Positions 26,496 to 37,154 are shown, counted from the stretch's first letter. The stretch: 64,000 bases of DNA from Tillus elongatus (GCA_964006375.1 OZ023267.1:80671682-80735681), one strand, 5' to 3'. Made by a program: numbers and translations. Notes: a model not told the origin generated them from the sequence alone.

Positions 26496-26909
26496 ATGCA
26501 TACCATCAAACACGCTTCTGTCTTACCTATTACAAATATAGACGATGTTGTTGATACATCATCAGAACAACAACGAAGGCATGGTCCTCTCTTACCAAAC
26601 ACAGTTAGATGCATCATATGTGGTCCGAGCGGGTGTGGTAAAACAAATGTTAATATACCCGAATACCCAAACATCTGATACGTGATAACGCGAACGTTTT
26701 GATTCTCTTTAAACTAGATGAAACGAACTTAAAACACATCCATGACGATCATGTGACCACTGATATGGACTTTAAACAATTTAAAAATGTATGTTGTCAA
26801 TGCTTGAAAGACAATAATTGTATGGTATGTTGGTGATTGTAAAAGAAAAGAAAATGATGTAGACAAAGGCAGATATAGAAAAGAATTCGATAGCTATATA
26901 TTAATCTAA
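26496..26909 (+). pseudogene. P1 packaging ATPase, internally deleted
   Basis: The N-terminus MHTIKHASVLPITNIDDVVD and Walker A (GPSGCGKTNV) match P2. Directly after TNV the sequence jumps to the segment equivalent to P2 residues ~155-232 (RDNAN...DETNLKH...DDHVTTDM) in shifted frames. About 300 bp including Walker B is missing, so the enzyme cannot hydrolyse ATP. Confidence 0.8.
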
Positions 26910-26924
26910 TTGGTCACAACCAAC

Positions 26925-27066
26925 GACAGACAGCTGTCTAGCAGGACAGACGGTTGTCTAGCAGGACAGACGGTTGTCTAGCAGGACAGACAGCTGTCTG
27001 ACAGGCCAGACAGCTGTCAAACAGCTGTTGGACAGCTGTCTAACAGGACAAGCAGCTGTCTATAAG
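26925..27066. repeat. Minisatellite of about 20-bp units rich in CAGCTGTC
   Basis: Units of the form AGCAGGACAGACRGYTGTCT are repeated at about 20-bp steps from 26930 and degrade after 27000. Many units contain CAGCTG, which is palindromic. It lies between the P1 ATPase remnant and the DUF8207-like gene; P2 has no counterpart at 46955-46995. Confidence 0.85.
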
Positions 27067-27213
27067 GTAGTTATCTACCAGCTGTCGTGATAGATTCCTA
27101 ACACTACATAGGTAGACATACAACCAATTCAAAGATAGTACACATTAAACCACCAAATAGTTTGTATCTCTTAGCACGATCAACTAACAAGTGGTTTACA
27201 TCAGGTCTACAGG

Positions 27214-28285
27214 TTGTTTGAAACAAATAACTTTAGCAAGATGAAAGTGATGGGTAACCAAGAGCGACAAATTAAGAAAAAGATTTTAAAACTTGCTGAA
27301 AACATTCGAAAACAACATTTAATGCTTAACCTTGGCAGAGTTGAGAATGGTGAAATCCTGCAACATTTATATAAACCAATTGTTGAGCCACTAAGTGAAA
27401 TATTTAAAAACACATCAACACTTAAACTGCAACCAACCGCTGAACATCTCAAAGAAGCTGTTGATGATATACCAGGAAAGAAACCCAAAGTCGAGTTCCT
27501 TGAAGACCATGAAGTTTCTGAAGCCGAACCAGGAGTGGAGACAAGTTCCGATGAGGATATTCCAACGTTTAAAGATCTTTAGGCAGATCTACAAGCTATC
27601 ACAGCCACACCAGCATATAAAGAATTTTTGGAGCAATATTCTGAACGAGTTCGATATTATGTAGGCAAGTATTTTACTGAACCACCGAGGCTTGCTACCA
27701 CTGATCGAACGTATGGAGCTGGCTACGCTAAATATACTGGTATCTGGAGTATTGGTAACAAACACTTGGACTTTACTGATGATGACATTCAGCTGGGTCA
27801 AAGGAGATATCCGCAAACACAAGGTCTGTTAAAATTGATATTTATGAAAAGACCTAAGGCGTATACTTATGACGATCTTCAACACTATAGAGATATTCTA
27901 GAATTAACTAGGGTTCATAAAATTAACTACGATCCCAATGCCCGAACCAAAGGCTGTAGCTCGGAAAAGTATCTGACTAATAAAACCAATTATAAATCCA
28001 CGAGGGCGAAGATCAACTCCTCACGGTTTTGGTTACGATATAGATCTTAACAGAAAACAAAAGACTGAACCTAAAGCTCAAAATATAAGTGATGGAAAAA
28101 GCAGCACTAACAACTATATGATACAAAATAACAAACGGATAGAATATTTGTATTGGGATGTCATAAATGAGTTGGTTGATAGACTTAGACTTTTAGTGGC
28201 TTACCAAGCTGCTCGTAATAATGCTCATAACAACGTAAGTCAGTCACTTATTGAAGAACTAAAGGAAGCTGGTGTTATCGCCTAG
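27214..28285 (+). pseudogene. P1 DUF8207-like Polinton protein, broken
   Basis: It is homologous to P2 45833-46954: LYKPIVEPLSEIFKNTS (P2 LYKPILKPLSDISKNTA), VRYYVGKYFTE and, at the end, NELVDRLRLLVAYQAARNN (P2 NELVDRLRLLVASQAAGNN). A stop at 27580-27582 and a frameshift near 27990 break it into three pieces. It lies between the ATPase and fibre genes, as in P2. Confidence 0.75.
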
Positions 28286-28333
28286 TATACCTACATATAT
28301 CCCAGACATACCTACCTATTGCTTAGTATAAAA

Positions 28334-28748
28334 ATGTCTATCGATAACTTCGGACGTTCCCAGTCCAATAAAGGTTTTAAGTTTAAAATTATTGAAAGAG
28401 AGATTTTCCCAAGAACTACTAGTGGTGATTTTGATTTGCAAAGCCATAGACTGTGTAACATCGCAAATTTGTTGTTGTATGTATAGACGACTATCAGAAG
28501 AACAAATATGAGGTAACGCAAAGAGTCATTGCCATACTACTTAAAGCTGCACACAAACCAGAGTTGTAAAATTTAAAAAACAAATTTTAAAATAAATTGA
28601 AAAATTTAGCCAAGAGCATAACTGCTCACGTTTTGAAAGTATTGATGTGTTAAAGAATAACAAGCTGAAGAAGAAGCTGGGAGAAATAGACGGCAAACTA
28701 AAAGATTTGCATAACAAGTGGATACTTTTAAATTCAACATCACCATGA
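28334..28748 (+). pseudogene. P1 fibre-like protein remnant
   Basis: It starts MSIDNFGRS and keeps SGDFDLQSHRLCNI, the N-terminal signature shared by the two P2 fibre-like proteins, then breaks into several frames. The gene ends by overlapping the integrase start, as in P2. P1 has one such gene where P2 has two. Confidence 0.7.
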
Positions 28749-29467
28749 AGCGTAAAACAGTTGAGCCATATGATGCTAAAAAAAAACAAGTATAAAATGA
28801 GTTGTACACACCAGCAAGAATCAATTTTAAACGTAGGCGTATCATAATCAAAGGTTTGGATGATTTGTGGCAGATTGACTTAGCTGTGTTTACTGAATAT
28901 CATCGAGAAAACTCTGGCTACAAGTACATTTTAGTGGTTATAAATTGTTTTCCAAAGTATGTGTGGACTCGTCCACTTAAATCTAAAAATGCTGAAAATG
29001 TGACTAAAGCTATGGCTGATATTTTAGCTAATAGTACAGCTCCTATCAACATCCAGTCTGATCGGGGTAAGGAATTTTACAACTCCAAATTTACGCCTTA
29101 ATTGAAAAATACATCAATCACTACAGAACTTATAGCGTGAAAAAGTCTGCAATAGTGGAAAGAGTCATACGTACCTTAGAAGAAAAGATATATGAAAACT
29201 TTAACTTGTTTGGTTCCTACAAGTGGTTTACTACTCTACCTGATGTCACAGATACCTACAACTCAACCATTCATCGAACAACGGGTGTAAAACCTAAAGA
29301 TGTTAAAAAAAATCACGCAGCTATTCGTAAACAAGTTTACTCAAATATTAAAACAGATATCTATCTAGTTGAACGCATCTTAAGAAGAAAGGCAAGAAGC
29401 TCTATGTAAAGGGTTGGGTTTTGATAAATCTCATCATTCTTGGATAAATTCAGATGATGTTAAATAA
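28745..29467 (+). pseudogene. P1 integrase with deleted C-terminal middle
   Basis: The start MKRKTVEP matches the second Met of the P2 frame and supports the P2 start choice. The catalytic Asp in WQIDLA, the Asp in IQSDRGKEFYN and the Glu in VERVIRTLEEKI are present. Stops occur near 28793 and 29099. After KQVYSNIKT about 270 bp equivalent to the SH3-like region is deleted, and a damaged chromodomain (YLVERILRRK) follows. Confidence 0.8.
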
Positions 29468-29607
29468 GCTTATATATTTAATATATTAATGTTCTTAGAA
29501 TAAAATAAAAGTCTTTGTTAAAAATAATGTCATTTTATTTTTACATATGGTTACATACAATTAAGCCAAGTGAAGAATTACAAATTATGTAGTAAATCAA
29601 TAATACC
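29468..29607. terminator. Convergent 3' ends with polyadenylation-like signals
   Basis: AATAAAATAAAAG near 29500 serves the plus strand, and TTTTATTT near 29531 supplies AATAAA-like signals for the minus strand. It lies between the integrase and the KilA-N gene. Confidence 0.4.
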
Positions 29608-29636
29608 CTAAATAAACTTCTCCTGCGGTACATCTG

Positions 29637-29716
<80 letters not shown>

Positions 29717-30522
29717 TTTCTTTTCGCCTTAATGTATTTGACTTGGCCCTTTATTCTCTTAAAGAGATTTACAGAATTTGCATCATACGACATGTTTAGA
29801 ACCACTTCGAAATCGGGATGTTTATTTTTAAAGTTATTGGCAGCTCTTCTAAAACTTTTCTTCTGAGTTCTTACAGCATGATATGGATAGGTATCGTCTT
29901 GCTCATTTCTTAAAAGTAAACCAAAAACACAAAGTTTTCCAGGGTTGCTTGGTTTTGGAAATATGTCTTCAAGATCTTCTGTGACTTTAGCATTTGATTC
30001 TCGCATGCGCTGCACTTCATCTATCTCCATTAATTTAACTTAAATTTCTTTAAGGTTGTCCTTGTATTTTTGATTAAATTCGCTTACGAAAAAATAAAAA
30101 ATAATTTGGTTTCACTTTTCATAGAAATGATTGGATATCCAACAGGCTAAATTTAGTATCAAATCTTTGCAAACATATGTACCACATATCAAGTCGTTTA
30201 CAGTCTGAGCTCCACCCATTTTTACCAAGTATGTAGCAGTCGTAGATACTAAGTCAACGCCTTCTGCTGGAACATTTGGACAGACTGTATTCCGGCTGTC
30301 CAAATGTTCCGCCAGCTTGTTGTTATAATAGACAATTAACTCTTTGGTTTTCTTGTTTTCCAACAAATGACCCAATCTTTTCTTACCATTTTTACACAGT
30401 TTAGTTGGATTAAAATCACCAGTGTTCTTATCGATAATTAATTGACCATACCAGAAGTTGTCTTTAATTTGCTTGTAACACACATCACCTAATGTAGCCA
30501 TTTTAAACACACTACTGAGCAC
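29608..30522 (-). pseudogene. KilA-N domain protein with DUF3627-like C-terminus, broken
   Basis: 30112-30522 reads a KilA-N fold: FWYGQLIIDKNTGDFNPTKLC, then GKKRLGHLLENKKTKELIVYY and, near the end, LACWISNHFYEK. KilA-N proteins bind DNA and occur in large DNA viruses, phages and some mobile elements. After a stop and a frameshift, 29608-30030 (ESNAKVTEDLEDIF, then YPYHAVRTQKKSFRRAANN and DANSVNLFKRIKGQVKYIK) resembles the C-terminal domain often found in viral KilA-N/Bro-like proteins. The sequence between the two pieces is readable in frame except for one TAA, so they were one gene. A (TA)n tract lies near its 3' end. P2 has no equivalent. Confidence 0.7.
29638..29714. repeat. (TA)n microsatellite inside the KilA-N gene 3' end
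   Basis: About 77 bp of TA, read as an Ile-Tyr run near the end of the KilA-N C-terminal frame. Confidence 0.95.
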
Positions 30523-30639
30523 TTTGATACGATAGAGTTAACTGAAGCACGTCTTACCACTATGGCAACCAATTTTTGAATGAGCTTAACAGTGTGTACT
30601 GAACAACTAATAGATAGTGATACCATTACGGTTTGAAGC

Positions 30640-31118
30640 TGTATTTACTAATATTTATTTCCAACGACATTAGTTGTTCTAACATCCATCCGCTTTAGGC
30701 CTCTGCAAACTCCAAAGCTTGTGTGTAAATTTCATCGACGAATTTTTTATATATATATTTTCAAAATTAGTTGAAACTGTAACATTTTTAGTTTTAGTGT
30801 TGAATTACTTTTCTATCTCAACTTTGGAGTACGTACAAACCAAGCAATTCTACATTCATTTTAAGTTGACTATATTTAGTTAAACAGCTTCAATCAGATG
30901 AAACACGTTATGTCTTATTGTTTCCATAAACTGTTTGATATCAATACCTTTTTCGTATATACGATAAGTAGCTATTCTATTTCTAAAAGCTTGAGTTAAC
31001 ATATTCACTTGTTCAACTTGCCATGGTTCACACACTTTTGATTTGTAAACTTCACTACGTAAATTGCCAGAGAAAGACTCTTCCTCACTTGTAATGAGCA
31101 CGATTCACAGTATCTCAT
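30640..31118 (-). pseudogene. P1 stand-alone polymerase-N-terminal paralogue, broken
   Basis: The start MRYCESCSLQV at 31118 is identical to the P2 gene at 52108. After a frameshift the frame gives FSGNLRSEVYKSKVCEPW and TQAFRNRIATYRI, both close to P2. Downstream pieces (ELLGLYVLQS, QALEFAE) are in other frames. Confidence 0.75.
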
Positions 31119-31175
31119 CTTAACTACAGGTGCTTCACTAATGAATAAAAACACACATCTTCAGTTTATATATTT

Positions 31176-31590
31176 TTATTGACAAATATGTTTACGACAG
31201 ATACCTTTAAGTACAGTGTTATATTTAAAACAAAAGTACATGAGCATAAACATAGCAAGACACATAAGAAAACCAGTTTATATAAACATAGAAATATAAT
31301 TTGAAGTGAACAGATAAGAATCAGTTAATATGAGAGTTCTCCAATCGGATGTCTCATCAGGGGTACCATTGTCAAACAAAAACATACGTTTATAAGTACC
31401 ATATCACTCTTAATTTTGGACATGGTGTATGTTGAAACTTCAATCGCCTCATCGTTGTGTAGATGTGTTCTTGGAAGTCCAGGCCATTTCATGCAGCCGT
31501 CGATGTCATGACATTTGGTGGTTTGTAGATATAAAATACATTCTGACATAATGATGTCAGGATAATGGAACTGGCTTTAAAATGGCCCAT
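31176..31590 (-). pseudogene. P1 predicted membrane protein, broken
   Basis: The start MGHFKASSIILTSLCQNVFY at 31590 matches P2 MAPPLKASFVILTALCQNVF. GLPRTHLHNDEAIEVSTY is nearly identical to P2. The frame shifts at least twice, and the C-terminal transmembrane region is recognisable only at nucleotide level. Confidence 0.7.
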
Positions 31591-31592
31591 TT

Positions 31593-31860
31593 TGTATCGT
31601 GTGTATTTCTTTAAAACGATAAAGTACCTGCTTCTTTGCAAAGTGTAAGCACTCTAACATGCAAATTCGGAATGATGGTTCGTGATCTTATAACAATATT
31701 TATAAGCTTCACCATTTCATCTCCACATGGTAGCTGCTTCTTATTAACACATTTGAGAACATCAACAACACAATAGTGCATAAACATGACACGATAATGC
31801 TTTTCCAGAAAAAAGCAGCTCCTCAGAGTTGCTCGGTTAAGGTGACACTCCAAATGTTTT
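31593..31860 (-). pseudogene. P1 remnant of the 298-aa protein gene (C-terminal part)
   Basis: By position it is next to the membrane protein gene, as in P2, and its spacing of hydrophobic residues resembles the last ~80 residues of the P2 protein. Similarity is weak and the 5' two thirds are missing. Confidence 0.4.
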
Positions 31861-31894
31861 AGTTACTGCATAAATTTTATGGGCAAGTGAGTAT

Positions 31895-31985
31895 TTAATA
31901 AATGCACAATAAGCCAGAGGCTTCGGTGCTATCGAACGGCAAAGACGCGGACGAGCCCTAAGGGAAAAAAAGTATCTAATAAAGA
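31895..31985 (+). repeat. SINE 3'-end fragment at the right edge of P1
   Basis: AATGCACAATAAGCCAGAGGC...TGCTATCGAACGGCAAAG-CGCGGACGAGCCCTAAGGG-AAAAAAA parallels 34761-34832, the 3' part of the SINE-like insertion in the LINE. Confidence 0.65.
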
Positions 31986-31989
31986 TAGT

Positions 31990-32879
31990 TTTATTGTTTA
32001 GTACGATACAAGCATTTTCACAGCATCGAAATTCCTTTCAAAACAATGACGAACGTGATATTCAAGTGTAAGGTTATTTGGTTCCTAACCTCAATAAAAG
32101 TAAAATATTTTACAATGAAATTCGATACTTGCCAATATGATACCTTGTCCAAAAAATGATAAGTTTGAAATTTTAAAATTTTTCCTGCATTTCGCACCTT
32201 ATGTCATTAAATGTTTTATTTCTCTCATTTTATTCTAAAAACTATAAATATTAAGTTTGTGAAAATTTAGCACACGTTTGGTATTCAGTAGCAAGATCAG
32301 AGTTCTATTCAGCGATGCTGAATGCTAAATAGGTACCTTTTCACAATTAAAACAATGCTTTAAAAAACACGTTTTTAATGGCTACCAATTTGAAATGAAT
32401 GAATTAAGCAAATGTGTTTGAGAGACGTACATTCAACATTCTTAGTTCCAAACGTGTTCTACATATATGGCATTTGAATAATCTAAAATGAAGATACATT
32501 ATTTTTCAAATAATTTCAATAATTAGAAAAACAAATAATAGAAAGTATTTTAGAGACTTAGCAAATAGTAACTAGATACGCATTTTACACTTTTAAAGCC
32601 AATATTCTCACCCTTTTTGGTTCGAGATTTTGTGAATTGATAACTGTAGAAGTAATCGTTTTTAAAAATTGTAGTTGACATTTAAGATGCCTGTGTCTAA
32701 CACAAAACAAGTTATATATGACCCTATTTAATTTTATTACAAAAAATTGAACTAACAAAAAACCTCTTGAAGGTGTTGCACTTCCTTTTTTATTAAAATA
32801 AGAAATGCAATAAATTACTATAGGACATACGTGTGCAGTCACGTGGCAAAGATTCTGCTAACTATTGTGAAAAGTGGAA
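31990..32879. other. Non-coding DNA, nothing recognised
   Basis: The frames are short and without domain resemblance. I searched here for the missing right terminal repeat of P1 and for the continuation of the 22407 transposase and saw neither. Confidence 0.4.
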
Positions 32880-33640
32880 TAAGAAGTAAAATTAAGAGCT
32901 GCCCTAATAGAGATTAGTTCAGATTTAGAGCAAACCGAAGACCTGGATAAACGATGCTTATATGTGTTCATTGCTTTTGTACACCTGTAAAAACCCTTCA
33001 ATAATGTGTATTGGAAAATATTATTTCATATAATGAAGAGCCGACATTGGATTGGAAAGATAGCCGGAACATTCTCAATCTATACAATAATCAAAGTACC
33101 ACAGAAGATATGAATTTGAAGCTAAAATAACAAGCGGTGTTAATCAAGGACGTCAATTATCGCCATATTCAATTTATTCGCAAAAGACATTATAAGTAGA
33201 CTAAAGAAAAAGACAGCAGAAATCAAAATAACTTTACTACAGTTCCATGCAAAATGACACAGCGCTGATAGAGAAAACGCAAAAAGAAATGCAAATAATG
33301 TTCAATGTTCTGGATCATGCGCTAAAAACAATTAAACTAAAACTGAAATGATAAAAATCAAATCAGTACAGATAAGAATAGATAGAAGTGCAACAATGCA
33401 TTTAAAACTAAACGACAAACAAGTAAAAATGCTTACGTACCTTAAGGGTGTTTTAACCGATGATGGTAAATGTGACTACTCAGAAAATGGCGGTGACAAG
33501 GCAACTATTAAATAGCTATTTAACTTAAACCTAAAGAAAATGTTCGTAAGTCTAAAGTTTCATTGCTCTGATGTATGGAGCGGAAAATTGGAAACCTTAG
33601 ATCAATTGGTAAAGTGTAGAAGCTATAGTTAAATTAAAAG
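32880..33640 (+). pseudogene. Non-LTR retrotransposon reverse transcriptase, decayed
   Basis: The pieces in order are FIAFVHL (F-D-x-KAF region with the Asp lost), NQGRQLSPYSIYS (from QGCxLSPxLF), DTALIEKTQKEMQIMFNVLD (after the YADD motif) and MLTYLKGVLTDDGKCDYSE (family consensus YLGxxxxxDG). Many stops and frameshifts. It is the same kind of element as the fragment at 2103-2302. Confidence 0.7.
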
Positions 33641-34044
33641 AGCTACGGAAAACAAATAGTCATAGTAGCAATGAACAAGGTACATCGCATTTAGACCATA
33701 ATGATAAAGATTGCATTACATAGTAATAATATAAGCATATATACATATATACTGCCGCTTTGGAAAGATAAAATGTTTTGGAAATAACTGCCAAGCACCC
33801 TTTGTTTACGTCGAAAAACTAAGAATTATTGGGTTCAATCAAAAGTCGATTGCATGTTGAGACTTTTATGGCATTTGTTTTAATAGCATTTTTACTGTCA
33901 TAACTTTCGTGACTGCTGTATTTACTACATTGTAAAATTAAAATATGATATGTGTACCGATTATGCACTAATAATTCTTTTAGATAAGATAACTAGAAAT
34001 ATTAATCAAAAAGAGATTATTTATATATGAAACGCAGATTCATG
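33641..34044. other. Non-coding DNA
   Basis: No gene, repeat or motif recognised apart from short AT runs. Confidence 0.35.
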
Positions 34045-35095
34045 GAGGGTTCTGTCTCTGTTGATCTCCAAAAAATATTAGACTGGGGAAGTATAAATCT
34101 TGTACAATTCAACTCCACCAAATCCCAATATTGCTTTCTATCTCATAAGAGATACACCAGCCCTAGACCCATCACAATGAACAACCAAGTTATTTAAAGT
34201 AATGAGTCCTTTTCACTTGTTGACATTTGCGTGGATAGAAATCTCAATCGGCACCAACATGTCACATCAATTGCAGAAGCGGCTGCTAAGAAATTAGGTT
34301 TCCTCTTCCGGGCTCTCAAATACTTTTCACCAGCTAATCTCTATACCTTATATACTTCACAAATAAGGCCAAACCTCGAATACTCCTCACACATCTTGGG
34401 TGCCGCTGCCGCTTCTACACTCACTATCCTGGACTCCATTCAGAAGAGAGCTATACGTCTCATCGGTGACCCTACCCTCAACCAAAAACTGCCATCCTTT
34501 GCCCACCGATGTGGTGTTGGTGACCTCTCTCTCTTTTATAGATATCTACACGAGCACTGCTCAGAGGAGCTTTCTTCCATAGATCCTCCACCTGCTGCCC
34601 CCAACAGGTCTGCCAGGGGAACAGGCGCCACGGTGGCCGTGTTGAAAAGTCCAGTCAAACTTCCCAATTCGGACTCGGGGACGGCGGTTCGAGACTCACC
34701 GGCAGCGGATGATTTTTCAAATCACTTCTGTCATTGTAATCGAGCTTAAGGTGGAGGGTAATGCACAATAGGCCAAGGACTGCAGTGCTATCGGGGCGGC
34801 AAGGCCGCGGACGAGCCCTGGGGGGCAAAAAAGGCACCAGGAGAACAGAGCGAATGCACCCTTTTACTGTCCAGGTCACCAGACATAGAACATCTGGTTA
34901 TGCCCGCTCTTTTGTCCCGAGGACTTCCAAGTTGTGGAACTCCTTGCCGGCACATGTTTTTCCTTCTTCTCCGAACCTCCAAACCTTCAAGTCCAGAATT
35001 AACAAGTTGCCCCTTTCCTCCTTGTCGAAACCCACGGTACGATAATATTTAGGCTGTGAGCCCTCGTGGTGTGTTGTTGAAATAATAAATAAATA
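34045..35095 (+). mobile_element. 5'-truncated jockey/CR1-like LINE, 3' end of the reverse transcriptase ORF
   Basis: 34045-34190 encodes a piece (DLQKILDWGSINLVQFNSTK) before a TAA. 34231-34620 is open with KKLGFLFRALKYFSPANLY, QIRPNLEYSSHI and QKRAIRLIGDP, the highly typical C-terminal part of insect jockey-type reverse transcriptase ORFs. After the SINE insertion, 34849-35050 continues with SFVPRTSKLWNSLPAHVF and NLQTFKSRINK, the usual end. The element finishes in AATAAATAAATAAAA. It has no upstream polymerase core, so it is a dead truncated copy. Confidence 0.8.
34625..34836 (+). mobile_element. SINE-like insertion (212 bp) in the LINE, with target duplication
   Basis: The insert is bounded by CCAGGGGAACAG (34613-34624) and CCAGGAGAACAG (34837-34848), a 12-bp duplication with one difference. 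It interrupts the LINE frame exactly. GGTGGCCGTGTTG (34632) resembles a tRNA A box and CGGTTCGAGACTC (34684-34696) a B box. The spacing suits a class II (Ser/Leu) tRNA-derived SINE. The tail ends in AAAAAAGGCA. A second 3' copy is at 31895-31985. Confidence 0.65.
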
Positions 35096-35249
35096 AAACA
35101 AAACAATTTCGTTAGCTACGTAAAGGTTAATGTACTAGTTAGGCAATTAACATTTTTCTAACGAACAAAAAAAGACAAAAATCGCCTTAGCGACTTTTTT
35201 AGGCACAACACTTTATTTTTATTTCCACATCGTCAATACGTGTGAAAGT
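35096..35249. other. Spacer between LINE and R2 copy
   Basis: AT-rich; nothing recognised except a short ATCGCC-TTAGCGA hairpin near 35182. Confidence 0.3.
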
Positions 35250-35379
35250 ATGTTAACGGTGACATAAATTTGTTTTTATTTCGCTGTAACGAGGTAAAAA
35301 GTGTCAAAAGACATAAAATACATGATTTGGAAACGAATATTTTTTTGTCTGTCGGCCTGTATGTCGGTCTGTTAATAGG
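35250..35379 (+). repeat. R2 repeat, part left of P2, with target duplication
   Basis: It parallels the complement of 20245-20350 and ends CTGTTAATAGG. The last six bases, AATAGG (35374-35379), are repeated directly after P2 at 54535-54540. Confidence 0.75.
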
Positions 35380-35638
35380 AGTAGGTATAGAAGAGGGGTT
35401 CTGGAACCACCACCCACCACACACCACCGGTGGTGGAGGTGGTGGAGCCACTGACCCGGACCCGACGGCCCCCGACCTAACCCGAGCACAAGGTGGCGGA
35501 GCCACTGACCAGACCCGAGCACCTCCACCACCTGACTTCGTATTTAACCCGAACAAGTAGCGAACTAACCTGAGATGACGTAATCAAATTCAAAAGCCAA
35601 CTAACCTGTATTAGGCAAACGAGGAACCGCCATTTAAA
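35380..35638 (+). repeat. P2 left terminal inverted repeat (259 bp)
   Basis: It is the reverse complement of 54276-54534 with very few differences (for example GGTGGTGGAGCC versus GGTGATGGAGCC). The outer part is GC-rich with CCACC/GGTGG palindromes. The inner part contains TGAGATGACGTAAT and ends CCATTTAAA. Proline/glycine-rich frames over it are not genes. Confidence 0.9.
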
Positions 35639-36900
35639 ATAACATGCGTAATAAGAAGGTAATTATTAATTATAAAGATAAACCACATGCCAAAGACTAA
35701 CCTGGTTATTAAAATCAAATCAATTTAAAATTATCTCATTAGAATTAATATAAATAACGTCGTATGTAAGACGAAAATTAAGTCGATCGAATTGAATGAA
35801 AGCGAAATAAAACGTTATGATTTTATTCCAAACACATTAGTATATCAGCTTATTAACCGTTATCGCAAGTCTTTCCGGTTTAGGTGAGTAACCCGCTAAT
35901 AACAGTTTAAATCATCAGTCGGGCGCGGTCATGACAATTATGTGTTTAATAATTTTTGGAATCTTACCTAAAATGCATCAGATGTTTAAGTGTATTACTG
36001 TTTGATTACATTTAAATAAAACAGGGTTATTTTTTAATAGCTGGAGAGGCTATATGTCTTACATAACGAATTGCCCTTTTGTAAATCTGTTTACAGGTGC
36101 TATTAATATGGAACTAGTTATTTTGTGTAAAGCGTGAAAATTGGTGTTTTAAAAATTATGTGCTAGTGTGGATCTCTGTCTGAAGGCGATGACTATGTTT
36201 GGTGAGTTACTGAGCAATTTTTTGTAGAAATAAGCTAAACGCAGCAAGTGCGTTATGGTAGCGAATTTTCGTATGCTTGTAAAGAGAAGTAAATACCTTT
36301 TTATACTTTATCCAATACTAACAACTTTAATATTATGGGACGACTGTTTCACATTTTTTGATATAGAAATGAGCTTAAAACCTGGGTACAGTAAGTGCGT
36401 TATGGTAGCGAATTTTCATATAAATTTTCTGACGCTAAATATTTGTAAACGTTTACATAAATAATCTGATACAAAATATTTTAGCATAATTTGTTTTTGC
36501 TATATAGTTTTTATATCGCAAACTTACGAGTGTTATACAAATGAGCTTAAAACTTGAAGACAGCAAGTGCTTTATGGTAGTGAATTTTCATATAAAGCTT
36601 CTGGCACTAAATATTTGTAAATTTCCATAGAAATCATTTAATACAAAAATATTTTATTATAACGGAAACCCACCAAATTTGTTTATCATAGCTTTTCTTG
36701 ATATGATGCATGTATAGAAAAATAACCTCGGTTCTAGGGACATCTGAAGAAATTTTTCAAAGGCTTGTTGAATTTAAAAATTTAGTTTTTAGGATTTGAA
36801 GCGAAATATTAATTATAGAAAAACTGTGTTACCTAAAAATGTTTTAAGTTTAGTGTATGCACCCAATAAATTTTTATTAGTTGGTTGAAACACTAGATGC
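35639..36900. repeat. Insertion inside the P2 left terminal repeat, with R1-type tandem units
   Basis: The 53 bp CAAATTCAAAAGCCAACTAA...CCATTTAAA before it (35586-35638) recurs directly after it (36901-36953), and the right terminus has no such insert. Three diverged units carry GCAGCAAGTGCGTTATGGTA-type words (36243, about 36392, about 36562), two of them preceded by GAAATGAGCTTAAAAC or a close variant. It has no gene. Confidence 0.65.
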
Positions 36901-37060
36901 AAATTCAAAAGCCAACTAACCTGTATTATGCAAACGAGGAATCACCATTTAAATGACGTGTGTAAATATGGTGGCTAGCGCATGCGTACAAGTAATTTGT
37001 TATTTGTGCATTAAAGTCCTACGTGTTTGGTATCAAATGAATCGTCTTGATTCACATATT
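36901..37060 (+). repeat. Inner part of the P2 left terminal repeat
   Basis: After the duplicated 53 bp the sequence continues with TGGCTAGCGCATGCGTACAAG and AAAGTCCTACGTGTTTGG, the reverse complements of which lie at 54195-54275. The original terminal repeat was therefore longer than 259 bp, about 350 bp. Confidence 0.7.
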
Positions 37061-37131
37061 AAGTTAAAAGCAATAAAACTCAACACGGCAACAAAGCTCA
37101 GCTGTAAGAGTAATAATAATAATTAGATAAG

Positions 37132-37154
37132 TATAAAAGTTGAGAATTTCAAAC
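37132..37154 (+). promoter_or_regulatory. Core promoter of the left-end gene
   Basis: TATAAAAG followed by TTGAGAATTTCAAAC, 40 nt before the ATG at 37194. The same module, one base longer, lies in inverted orientation at 53854-53877 before the right-end gene. Confidence 0.65.

Larger units (their letters stand above)
22408..31890. mobile_element. P1: decayed and rearranged Polinton/Maverick
   Basis: It contains homologues of P2 capsid, penton, small ORF, protease, PLA2/pX, ATPase, DUF8207-like, fibre, integrase, polymerase-N-terminal paralogue, membrane protein and the 298-aa protein. All are broken by stops, frameshifts or deletions. There is no polymerase B core; a KilA-N gene is present instead. 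Relative to P2, the block from major capsid to integrase is inverted while the three leftward genes at the right end are not. The left terminus resembles the P2 terminal repeat in word content. I found no matching right terminal repeat before 32900, so the right boundary is approximate. Confidence 0.8.

Noticed and set aside
26925..27066. CRISPR-like array
   Set aside because: Units are contiguous without unique spacers, and the genome is eukaryotic.
35233..35560. Pro/Gly-rich frames on both strands over the P2 terminal repeats (also 54354-54605)
   Set aside because: They translate GC-rich CCACC/GGTGG repeats of the terminal inverted repeat.
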